In this document: positions 1-4,952 of the stretch, piece after piece | Layout: every line of letters starts with the position of its first letter | How positions within the stretch are numbered: position 1 is the first letter of the stretch | Source: an uncultured Brachyspira sp. | Lineage (GTDB): Bacteria; Spirochaetota; Brachyspiria; Brachyspirales; Brachyspiraceae | DNA length: 6,081 bases | Direction of reading: 5' to 3' | Assembly (NCBI GenBank): GCA_934725655.1 | Contig: CAKVCJ010000124.1 | Span: 1-6,081, forward strand | The notes under the pieces: generated by a model | Databases searched by the model: none | Told to the model about the DNA's origin: nothing | What the model saw: the letters and a program-made list of their open reading frames with translations, nothing else | Program-made: the position numbers and the translations under genes

Positions 1-295
1 TTTTTCGGCTTTCTACATAATTCCTTGAGCGTTCTAATTCTTCAAAACTCAAATTATTTTTTGTTGAAAGCATCTCTCCTTCTATAATCTTTTTATCATC
101 ATTTTTTATAACATCATTCAAAATCATAGCATTTTCTTCTTCTGGAGTTAAAGGAACTACATCAGGTTTTTTAGTTAATCCTATAATAACTCCTATTAAT
201 ACAATAAATAAAAACCAAGAGGATAATATTAAAATAAATAACTTTCTCCTCTCTCCATAGAAATATTTTATTTTATCAATAATTGTTGTTAGCAT
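1..295 (-). CDS. Partial single-pass membrane protein of unknown function (N-terminal 98 residues)
   Basis: The minus-strand frame opens with ATG at 295-293 and stays open to the left edge, so the C-terminal part is missing. The visible 98 residues have a basic amphipathic start (residues 1-18, including GERRK), one hydrophobic helix at about 19-40 (LFILILSSWFLFIVLIGVII), and then a charged, polar stretch starting TKKPDVVPLTPEEEN. This fits an inner-membrane anchor with the N-terminus in the cytoplasm and the rest outside. There is no lipobox cysteine, so it is not a lipoprotein. A weak ribosome site (GGA) lies 8 bases before the ATG. A TTG three codons further upstream is in frame but has no better site, and a stop lies just beyond it. 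I do not recognise the family; many envelope and secretion proteins share this anchor layout, and the informative part is outside the window. Confidence 0.75.
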   Translation of the reverse strand, partial: MLTTIIDKIKYFYGERRKLFILILSSWFLFIVLIGVIIGLTKKPDVVPLTPEEENAMILNDVIKNDDKKIIEGEMLSTKNNLSFEELERSRNYVESRK

Positions 296-334
296 TAATT
301 CATCCAAATAATATTATGTTAATTAATATATTAA

Positions 335-362
335 ATTATAAAATGAAAAACAAATTTTTCAA
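335..362 (-). promoter_or_regulatory. Putative sigma-70 promoter for the left-edge membrane protein
   Basis: On the minus strand, TTGAAA (362-357), a 16-bp spacer and a perfect TATAAT (340-335) precede the ATG at 295 and predict a leader of about 33 bases. Further upstream, TTTACA (419-414), an 18-bp spacer and TATAGT (395-390) preceded by an extended TGT (398-396) form a second candidate. In DNA this AT-rich either may be chance. Confidence 0.4.
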
Positions 363-470
363 TCATAATTTTAAATTATTGCATATACTACTATAACATA
401 TATTATTGCATTTTGTAAATTTTATTTGTAATCAATCATAACTCTAAACAAATAAAATAACTATACATAC

Positions 471-498
471 TTGACAGATTTTAGTTTTGATATATATT
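471..498 (+). promoter_or_regulatory. Putative sigma-70 promoter for fmdB-rlmN
   Basis: A perfect TTGACA (471-476) is followed after 16 bp by TATATT (493-498). An overlapping extended version, TGaTATATA (488-496), sits in the same place. Transcription would start near 505 and give a leader of about 38 bases before the zinc-ribbon gene at 543. The consensus -35 box in such AT-rich DNA makes this one of the better promoter calls in the window. Confidence 0.55.
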
Positions 499-528
499 TT
501 TTAATTAAAATATTGTAATTGTTAATCT

Positions 529-534
529 GGAGAG
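529..534 (+). promoter_or_regulatory. Ribosome binding site that fixes the zinc-ribbon start
   Basis: GGAGAG lies 8 bases before the ATG at 543. It sits inside the longer frame that could start at a TTG at 519, so the ATG at 543, which gives the family-typical start MPTYEYKC, is the real start. Confidence 0.8.
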
Positions 535-542
535 AAAATAAT

Positions 543-788
543 ATGCCTACTTATGAATATAAATGTAATAAATGCGGACATGAGTTTGAAGAGTTTCAGT
601 CTATGACTGCTGAACCTAAAGCTAAATGCCCTGTATGTAAAGGAACAGCTAAAAGAATTATATCTTTAAATGCCGGAGTAATATTTAAAGGTTCTGGTTT
701 TTATGTTAATGATTACAAGGGAAAAAATAGCACTTCTTCCTCTTCTTCAAGCGATTCAAAACCTGCTAAACCTAAGACAAGCTGCTGA
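543..788 (+). CDS. FmdB-family zinc-ribbon protein
   Basis: An 81-residue protein of the FmdB/CxxC_CxxC_SSSS putative regulatory family. It starts with the family signature MPTYEYKC. Two cysteine pairs, C8-x2-C11 and C29-x2-C32, should bind one zinc as a ribbon. They are followed by the conserved stretch FKGSGFYVNDY (48-58) and a low-complexity tail rich in Ser, Lys and Pro with a run of six serines (65-70) and a terminal cysteine. FmdB was named for a proposed regulator of formamidase in Methylophilus, but the function of most members is unknown; a role in nucleic-acid or protein binding is only inferred from the ribbon. The start is set by GGAGAG at 529-534, not by the TTG at 519. rlmN follows 67 bp downstream on the same strand without a convincing terminator, so the two are probably co-transcribed from the promoter at 471-498. 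Confidence 0.93.
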   Translation: MPTYEYKCNKCGHEFEEFQSMTAEPKAKCPVCKGTAKRIISLNAGVIFKGSGFYVNDYKGKNSTSSSSSSDSKPAKPKTSC

Positions 789-804
789 GGAGTTTAATAA
801 TATA

Positions 805-823
805 AGCTTATAGGTTATAAGCT
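805..823 (+). other. Small inverted repeat between the zinc-ribbon gene and rlmN
   Basis: AGCTTATA (805-812), a three-base GGT loop and TATAAGCT (816-823) form a perfect 8-bp hairpin in the fmdB-rlmN spacer. It is followed by A residues and not by a T run, so it does not look like an intrinsic terminator for the plus strand. It might process the transcript or modulate rlmN expression, or be chance in AT-rich DNA. Confidence 0.4.
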
Positions 824-855
824 AAAAAATATATATAATAAAAAAATTAAGCCGT

Positions 856-1884
856 ATGCCAAAAAAAATATCTATAATGAATGTATCAGAAGAGGATTTA
901 TCTAAATTCTGTATTGAGAATAATTTTCCTAAATTTCATGCATCTCAAATATTAAATTGGATATATAAAAAGTATGCCATTTCTTTTGAAGAGATGAGCA
1001 ATATTCCAAAAGATTTAAGAGTGTTATTAGATGAAAATTATTTTATACATAACTCTAAAATAGAATCCATTACAGAAGATGAATATGGTACGAGAAAATT
1101 ACTAATATCATTATATGATAAGAAAAAAATAGAATCTGTAATACTCGGCAAAAATAACAGAATAACTTTTTGTTTATCATCACAGGTTGGATGCGGATAT
1201 GGATGTGCTTTTTGTGCTACTGGAAGTATGGGGCTTTCACGAAACCTTACTGCTGATGAAATACTTGCTGAGTTTATATTAATGCGTGCCGTTACAAAGA
1301 AGGTTAATTCCATAGTATTTATGGGTATGGGCGAACCTTTAGCTAATACGAAAAATTTATTCAAAGCAATAGATACTATTAACTCTTATAAGGGATTTAA
1401 TTTAGGAATAAGGCATATAACTATATCAACATCTGGAGAGGTTGCAGGGATAAAACAATTAATAGAGAGAGATTTAGACTGCAGATTGGCTGTTTCTTTG
1501 CACTCACTTAAAAATGAAGTTCGAGATAAAATAATGCCTATAAATAAAAAATACCCAATAGAAAACCTCATAAATATACTTAAAAGATACAGCAAAAACG
1601 GTAAAAGAATGATTACTTTCGAGTGGGTTTTAATAAAAGATGTTAATGATTCTGTTAATGATGCTTATAGATTAGTAAATTTAAAAAAAGAGTTTCCTTT
1701 CAAAGTTAATATCATACCGATGAACCCTGTAGAGCATGCTCCAGAACTTCAAAGACCAAATAAAGATATTATATTAAGATTTAAATCCATATTAAAAGAT
1801 AATGGAATAGAAGTTGTTGAGAGATTCAAACAAGGACAAGAAATTTTAGCAGGATGCGGACAGCTCGCCGTAAAAAATCAATAA
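856..1884 (+). CDS. rlmN: RlmN, dual-specificity 23S rRNA A2503 / tRNA A37 C2-methyltransferase
   Basis: A 342-residue radical SAM enzyme of the RlmN/Cfr family. RlmN methylates C2 of A2503 in the peptidyl-transferase centre of 23S rRNA and of A37 in a subset of tRNAs, by a ping-pong mechanism using two cysteines and a 4Fe-4S cluster. Visible are the cluster motif C113-x3-C117-x2-C120 within VGCGYGCAFCATG, the cysteine C106 seven residues before it (CLSSQVGC), the SAM-binding MGMGEPLAN (156-164), the strand HITISTSG (187-194) and the C-terminal methyl-carrier cysteine C334 in AGCGQLA. The N-terminal helical accessory domain is present, and the length is within the usual RlmN range (about 340-385). 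RlmN is favoured over its resistance relative Cfr by the core-gene style and context, but motifs alone do not fully separate them. The ATG at 856 has no clear Shine-Dalgarno sequence (an A-rich leader), and M8 has none either. The gene converges on the PHP gene with 12 bp between stops. Confidence 0.96.
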   Translation: MPKKISIMNVSEEDLSKFCIENNFPKFHASQILNWIYKKYAISFEEMSNIPKDLRVLLDENYFIHNSKIESITEDEYGTRKLLISLYDKKKIESVILGKNNRITFCLSSQVGCGYGCAFCATGSMGLSRNLTADEILAEFILMRAVTKKVNSIVFMGMGEPLANTKNLFKAIDTINSYKGFNLGIRHITISTSGEVAGIKQLIERDLDCRLAVSLHSLKNEVRDKIMPINKKYPIENLINILKRYSKNGKRMITFEWVLIKDVNDSVNDAYRLVNLKKEFPFKVNIIPMNPVEHAPELQRPNKDIILRFKSILKDNGIEVVERFKQGQEILAGCGQLAVKNQ

Positions 1885-1896
1885 TAAAAGTAATAC

Positions 1897-2610
1897 TTAA
1901 TTTCTATTTCTATTGTTTAGATAATTCATAAGCCTATCAAAATCAGCATTCAAAATTAAATCTTCTGGAAAATTAATATCTTCAAGCATATTCAAAGCAG
2001 CTTCATGATTGCCTACATTATATTTTGAATGAGAATCTGAAGTCACTACAATATTTAAATTATATTTTTTGCATAATAATGCAGCTTCTTTGCAATTTTT
2101 ATCACTGCCCTTTCTCACCTTAAAAGAAGCCGAATTTATTTCTATAAGTTTATTGTATTCCTTACAAAGTTTAATTATCTTTTCCATATCAAATTCAAAT
2201 TTAGGGTTACCCACATGTCCAAGACAATCAACATAATTATTTTTAATTAAACCAACATACCCATTAGTATGAGATTCTATATTTGAAGGTGTAATAGAAT
2301 CTTCATGATAAGAAGCTATAACAAAATCTAAACATTCAAGAACATTCTTTTTCAAATCAATATTTCCATCATAATCTATAATATTAGCTTCAACCCCTCT
2401 AAGCACCCTAATACCATTAACATATTCAGGTATATTATGCATAGACTTAAAATGCACAGTCTTAGCTCCATCACTCGATTTCGGCCCATGATCAGTAATA
2501 GCGACAGCTAAAAATCCCTTTTCCTTAGCAGCATTTATAATCTCGTCTACAGTACTAAAAGCATGCTGACTTACTATTGTATGTGTATGCAAATCGGCTA
2601 TTATTTTCAT
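1897..2610 (-). CDS. PHP-domain metal-dependent phosphatase, YcdX type
   Basis: A 237-residue single-domain PHP (polymerase and histidinol phosphatase) hydrolase closely resembling E. coli YcdX in layout. All nine ligands of the trinuclear metal site can be placed: H8 and H10 (DLHTH), H16 (SQHAFST), H41 (AITDHG), E74 (RGVEAN), H102 (SYHED), H132 (GHVGNPK), and D192 and H194 (SDSH). The signatures INSASF and RKGSD..C (157-173) also match YcdX. YcdX-type proteins are cytoplasmic Zn or Mn phosphoesterases; the natural substrate is uncertain and cannot be read here. It is the last gene of the four-gene minus-strand operon and starts 15 bp after the stop of the kinase-like gene. Its likely ribosome site, AAGGAT (2627-2622), overlaps that stop codon and lies about 11 bases from the ATG, a rather long spacing. 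No terminator separates its end from rlmN. Confidence 0.93.
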   Translation of the reverse strand: MKIIADLHTHTIVSQHAFSTVDEIINAAKEKGFLAVAITDHGPKSSDGAKTVHFKSMHNIPEYVNGIRVLRGVEANIIDYDGNIDLKKNVLECLDFVIASYHEDSITPSNIESHTNGYVGLIKNNYVDCLGHVGNPKFEFDMEKIIKLCKEYNKLIEINSASFKVRKGSDKNCKEAALLCKKYNLNIVVTSDSHSKYNVGNHEAALNMLEDINFPEDLILNADFDRLMNYLNNRNRN

Positions 2611-2625
2611 TAGTAAGCAAAATCC

Positions 2626-3240
2626 TTATATACTTTTAGCCATATCTACTATAATATCTTCTACCTTTTCTAATCCTATATAATCGCTATTAAAACAAGC
2701 ATGGTAATTTCTTGCATCTCCCCATACTTTTCCAGTATAATAATTATAATGTTTAGCTCTTAATTTATCTCTATCTTTAAGAATCTTTTCTATACTATTA
2801 CTATCTAATTTATATTCATTAACAGCTCTATTTATTTTATTTTCAATATCTGAATGTATAAAAATATTAATACAATTATCAAATTTCTCTAAAACATAAT
2901 CAGCACATCTTCCAACTATTACACAAGAATGTTTACTAGCAACTTCTTTAATAACATTGCTCTGAGCAAAAAACATAGTGTCTTGCAAAGATTCCCCATT
3001 GCCAAATACCATATTACCTGCATAAGACCCTGATATCGCAAAATTAAATAAAGAAGGAGAAGTTAATTTTTGTTCATTTTCTTTTATATAATCCTGAGAA
3101 AATCCTGTTTTGTCAGAGGCCATTTCTATAATAGCCTTATCATAAAAAGCAACACCTAATTTTTTAGCCACATTTTCTCCTATAAATCTTCCCCCGCTTC
3201 CAAACTCTCTGCTAATAGTAATAATAATTTTTTTATCCAT
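2626..3240 (-). CDS. Cytidylate-kinase-like family protein
   Basis: A 204-residue P-loop protein of the cytidylate-kinase-like family (Cytidylate_kin2 type). The family P-loop is SREFGSGGRFIGE (residues 10-22), where Arg replaces the usual Walker A lysine; this GSGGR form is common in the family. Then come the FYDK motif (32-35), the core strand and Arg of VIVGRCADY (107-115), the INIFIH strand (124-129) and the DRDKLRAKHYNYYTG lid-like segment (156-170), with its basic residues for phosphate binding. Members are thought to phosphorylate small substrates with ATP, but most are uncharacterised, and genuine CMP kinase activity should not be assumed. The start is the ATG at 3240-3238: a strong GGAGG (3253-3249) sits 8 bases before it, so a TTG at 3255 that would add five residues is not used. 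It lies 21 bp after the flavodoxin-like gene and 15 bp before the PHP gene in the same operon. Confidence 0.9.
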   Translation of the reverse strand: MDKKIIITISREFGSGGRFIGENVAKKLGVAFYDKAIIEMASDKTGFSQDYIKENEQKLTSPSLFNFAISGSYAGNMVFGNGESLQDTMFFAQSNVIKEVASKHSCVIVGRCADYVLEKFDNCINIFIHSDIENKINRAVNEYKLDSNSIEKILKDRDKLRAKHYNYYTGKVWGDARNYHACFNSDYIGLEKVEDIIVDMAKSI

Positions 3241-3248
3241 AAAGATTT

Positions 3249-3253
3249 CCTCC
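3249..3253 (-). promoter_or_regulatory. Ribosome binding site that fixes the kinase-like start
   Basis: The minus strand reads GGAGG here, 8 bases before the ATG at 3240-3238. It overlaps the first codons of the alternative TTG start at 3255, which rules that start out. Confidence 0.85.
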
Positions 3254-3261
3254 AATAATTT

Positions 3262-3693
3262 TTAATCTTTTAACAAATCAGCCCCTACTTCTTTCATTTT
3301 TAACAATATATCATCAGTAGGTTTTTCTTTTGCTATAATAGGCTCTCTAAATAGAGTAATACCATTGTTTTTGGCATCATGAGCCCAATCCCTCATCCAT
3401 TTTCCATCACCCCAGCTATAAGAACCAAATAAAAATACTCTTTTAGTTTTAAGAACAGATTTTATATCATTATACATAGGCAAAAACTCACTCTCCTCCA
3501 AAGTTTCAGCCCCCATAGCAGGACATCCTAAAGCTATTATCGAATACTCCATAGCCTTATTTTTATCAAAATTATATGCCTTAAACATATCCGCTTGATA
3601 TTTCTCGAGTTCTATCCCTTCTTTAAGAGCATTCGCCATAAGTTTAGTATTACCTGTTTTGCTCCAGAAAACTATAGCTGCTTTTTTATTCAT
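3262..3693 (-). CDS. Flavodoxin-like FMN-binding protein
   Basis: A 143-residue single-domain flavodoxin, the usual length for short-chain members. The FMN phosphate loop is SKTGNTK (11-17) after the first beta strand (AAIVFW). The second isoalloxazine-contacting loop is GCPAMGAETLEE (56-67), where many flavodoxins have GxPTxG. The third is GSYSWGDGKWMRDW (90-103), with aromatic residues to stack on the flavin. It is a cytoplasmic one- or two-electron carrier or a flavin sensor; its partner enzyme is not visible here. Translation may be coupled to the lipoprotein gene upstream: only 4 bp separate that gene's TAG stop from this ATG, and the only Shine-Dalgarno-like bases (GTAGG, 3701-3697) overlap that stop with a short spacing of about 3 bases. 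Why a flavodoxin is paired with a lipoprotein and a nucleotide-kinase-like protein is unclear. Confidence 0.92.
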   Translation of the reverse strand: MNKKAAIVFWSKTGNTKLMANALKEGIELEKYQADMFKAYNFDKNKAMEYSIIALGCPAMGAETLEESEFLPMYNDIKSVLKTKRVFLFGSYSWGDGKWMRDWAHDAKNNGITLFREPIIAKEKPTDDILLKMKEVGADLLKD

Positions 3694-3697
3694 AAAC

Positions 3698-4015
3698 CTA
3701 CTTTTTTAAACTATCTTTTGCTTCTTCTATAGATTTTGATGCCTCTTCCAATGATTTACTTAAAGTGTCCTCAGCATTCTTCTTAACATCTTCTATAGTC
3801 TCTCCTGCCTTATCTAAGCTATTATCTATAGCCTCTCCAGCAATATCTAAACTATTATCTATCGCATCATTAGCAGTATTTAATCCCTCATCTATCTTTT
3901 CATCAACATTCTCAAGTAATTTATCCACTTGTTTTTCTATATTTTTTTTATCTTTTTCACAAGAAATAAAAAACATAAATACTATAATAGATAATACAAA
4001 AAATATTCTCTTCAT
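3698..4015 (-). CDS. Small lipoprotein with hendecad (11-residue) repeats
   Basis: A 105-residue protein with a spirochaete-type lipoprotein signal: MKR, a hydrophobic core (FFVLSIIVFMFF) and lipobox FISC with the acylated cysteine at C19. The mature 87 residues are Lys/Glu/Asp/Ala-rich, with no aromatic residue and no Cys other than C19. From residue 46 there are five consecutive 11-residue repeats: NTANDAIDNSL (46-56), DIAGEAIDNSL, DKAGETIEDVK, KNAEDTLSKSL and EEASKSIEEAK (90-100). The pattern is amphipathic with small and hydrophobic residues on one face, as in right-handed coiled coils and LEA- or apolipoprotein-like helices. It should be an extended helical rod anchored in the envelope; I know no specific function. 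ATG at 4015 has AAGGA (4029-4025) 9 bases upstream and a consensus promoter just before. It is the first gene of the operon and ends 4 bp before the flavodoxin-like gene. Confidence 0.88.
   Translation of the reverse strand: MKRIFFVLSIIVFMFFISCEKDKKNIEKQVDKLLENVDEKIDEGLNTANDAIDNSLDIAGEAIDNSLDKAGETIEDVKKNAEDTLSKSLEEASKSIEEAKDSLKK
3810..3875 (-). repeat. Tandem 33-bp repeat within the small lipoprotein gene
   Basis: Two adjacent 33-bp units (3810-3842 and 3843-3875) share most bases, including the run CTATTATCTAT on the plus strand. They encode successive 11-residue hendecads. Similarity at the DNA level, above what the protein pattern needs, points to recent duplication. Flanking hendecads (residues 68-100) are more diverged. 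Confidence 0.7.
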
Positions 4016-4044
4016 AATAAAAAGTCCTTATCTGAGATATTTTA

Positions 4045-4074
4045 ATTATATATTAATAATATACTATTTGTCAA
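4045..4074 (-). promoter_or_regulatory. Strong sigma-70 promoter of the four-gene operon
   Basis: On the minus strand, perfect TTGACA (4074-4069), an 18-bp spacer and perfect TATAAT (4050-4045). The predicted start near 4038 gives a short leader of about 22 bases containing AAGGA (4029-4025) before the ATG at 4015. No separate operator repeat is obvious. Confidence 0.75.
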
Positions 4075-4092
4075 GATAATAAGACTATAAAC

Positions 4093-4106
4093 TTTTTAGC
4101 TAAAAA
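4093..4106. repeat. 14-bp AT-rich palindrome between the lipoprotein genes
   Basis: TTTTTAGCTAAAAA is a perfect palindrome lying between the end of the interrupted lipoprotein frame (4116) and the operon promoter (4074). Its weak AT stem makes it a poor intrinsic terminator, although it is the only symmetrical element where one would be expected for the upstream gene. Confidence 0.3.
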
Positions 4107-4115
4107 ATAAATTTA

Positions 4116-4262
4116 TTATGGTATTACAGCAGCTGTATCATCTTCCCAAATTATTGGTGAAGTTGTTTTTCTTTTAAAAGTTATTTTTATAGGCATACTT
4201 GTCATAGTTTCAGACAATTCTTTTGGAGTAATTTGAAAATTAGTTTTTAATGACAAAGAAAA
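4116..4262 (-). pseudogene. Possible severed 3' end of the second lipoprotein gene (48 codons after an in-frame TAG)
   Basis: Directly after the TAG stop (4265-4263) of the second lipoprotein gene the same frame continues without a break for 48 codons to TAA (4118-4116). The translation looks protein-like: it begins FSLSLKTNFQITPKELSET and ends WEDDTAAVIP. The residues on either side of the TAG (WLDV, then FSLSLKTNF) alternate hydrophobic and polar as one beta strand would. If the TAG were a sense codon the protein would have 208 residues. A single base change (for example AAG to TAG) would explain it. A sequencing error or non-coding chance are the alternatives. No ribosome site supports separate translation of this part. 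Confidence 0.5.
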
Positions 4263-4742
4263 CTATACATCTAACCAAGCATTATCTATACCATCATCAC
4301 TAGGATTCAAAGCAGTTTTTATATCACCTTTTACCTCACAGCCTATATTAGTTGCTAAAGTATATATTTTCTTTTGAAAAACATTTGTAAAAGCTTTTAT
4401 ACTTATTGGAGTATAAGGTTCTATTATCCATTTTGATTTTAATTGCATAGTTAATTGAGGATATGGAGTACCTTCTGGAAGTACTGGTATTGATTTATAT
4501 ATAAAATCAGTAAAAACTTCCTTAACATCATCAGGTGTATCTGGAACCTCAAAAGATAAAGCAGATATTTGACTATTTATATAATCTAAAGTAATAGTAA
4601 TTATTCCATTATTAGTAACAAAATTTGTAACATAATTAGTTTCTGGAGAAGTTATAATATTATCCGGAGCAAGTATATTAGGACGCTCTTTTTGACATGA
4701 TGAAATAATAATCAAAAATAAAAACAAAAATATTTTTTTCAT
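4263..4742 (-). CDS. Putative lipoprotein of unknown function, possibly truncated by a nonsense mutation
   Basis: A 159-residue protein with a lipoprotein signal peptide: MKK, the hydrophobic core IFLFLFLIII and lipobox ISSC with the acylated cysteine at C16, followed by QKERPN. The mature part has a Thr/Asn-rich linker (about 28-46, NYVTNFVTNNG) and then alternating strand-like segments (IITITLDYINSQISALSFEV; LTMQLKSKWII; ISIKAFTNVF). This is consistent with a small beta-rich surface or periplasmic domain; I do not recognise the family. The ATG at 4742 has AAGGAG (4757-4752) 9 bases upstream, inside the palindrome 4743-4756. The frame ends at TAG, but in-frame coding-like sequence follows for 48 codons, so the family's full length may be about 208 residues. 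It stands alone: the DUF2971 gene ends 210 bp upstream and the operon promoter lies downstream. Confidence 0.8.
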   Translation of the reverse strand: MKKIFLFLFLIIISSCQKERPNILAPDNIITSPETNYVTNFVTNNGIITITLDYINSQISALSFEVPDTPDDVKEVFTDFIYKSIPVLPEGTPYPQLTMQLKSKWIIEPYTPISIKAFTNVFQKKIYTLATNIGCEVKGDIKTALNPSDDGIDNAWLDV

Positions 4743-4756
4743 AGGAGTTAACTCCT
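4743..4756 (-). promoter_or_regulatory. Perfect palindrome covering the ribosome site of the second lipoprotein gene
   Basis: AGGAGTTAACTCCT is a perfect 14-bp palindrome. In the transcript, the Shine-Dalgarno AGGAG can pair with CUCCU, which directly abuts the AUG, in a 5-bp stem with a UUAA loop. This would hide the ribosome site. As DNA it could equally be an operator for a dimeric protein. Confidence 0.5.
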
Positions 4757-4952
4757 TATATTTTATATACTTCTTACTTAATATAAAAACCTATATTTAA
4801 ATAGTATGTAAACATTTATTTAAAAAGCAATGATAAAATATACATAAAATTTTATATTTAACAAAAATTAAATATAAAAATAATAATTACATATGAAATT
4901 AATAAAAATATTTAAACTGCTTTTATTATAAAAATTAAACCCTATAAAACTA

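Noticed and set aside
293..303. Two-codon minicistron (ATG AAT TAA) whose stop overlaps the ATG of the left-edge membrane protein
   Set aside because: It has no convincing ribosome site of its own and such short frames arise easily by chance in AT-rich DNA.
805..823. The fmdB-rlmN hairpin as an intrinsic terminator
   Set aside because: The stem is mostly A/T and is followed by A residues on the plus strand, without the T run a terminator needs.
1038..1364. 108-codon open frame on the minus strand inside rlmN
   Set aside because: It lies wholly opposite rlmN, whose motifs are unmistakable, and its translation shows no known motif. It is a shadow frame.
1386..1595. 69-codon open frame on the minus strand inside rlmN
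   Set aside because: It is opposite the radical SAM core of rlmN with no ribosome site or recognisable domain.
3765..4079. 104-codon open frame on the plus strand opposite the small lipoprotein
   Set aside because: It is the antisense of the hendecad repeats, giving a low-complexity Ser/Ile/Phe-rich product, and it runs over the operon promoter. The lipoprotein frame has a signal peptide, ribosome site and promoter.
4116..4262. Recoded TAG (readthrough or pyrrolysine) in the lipoprotein gene
   Set aside because: No recoding element or pyrrolysine gene is visible, and lipoproteins are not known users of amber recoding; a nonsense mutation is simpler.
4757..4952. Promoter for the second lipoprotein gene or terminator of the DUF2971 gene
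   Set aside because: Several TTTACA, TTGCTT, TACTAT and TATATT-like boxes can be paired here, but the region is so AT-rich that no single pair stands out, and no GC stem with a T run is present.
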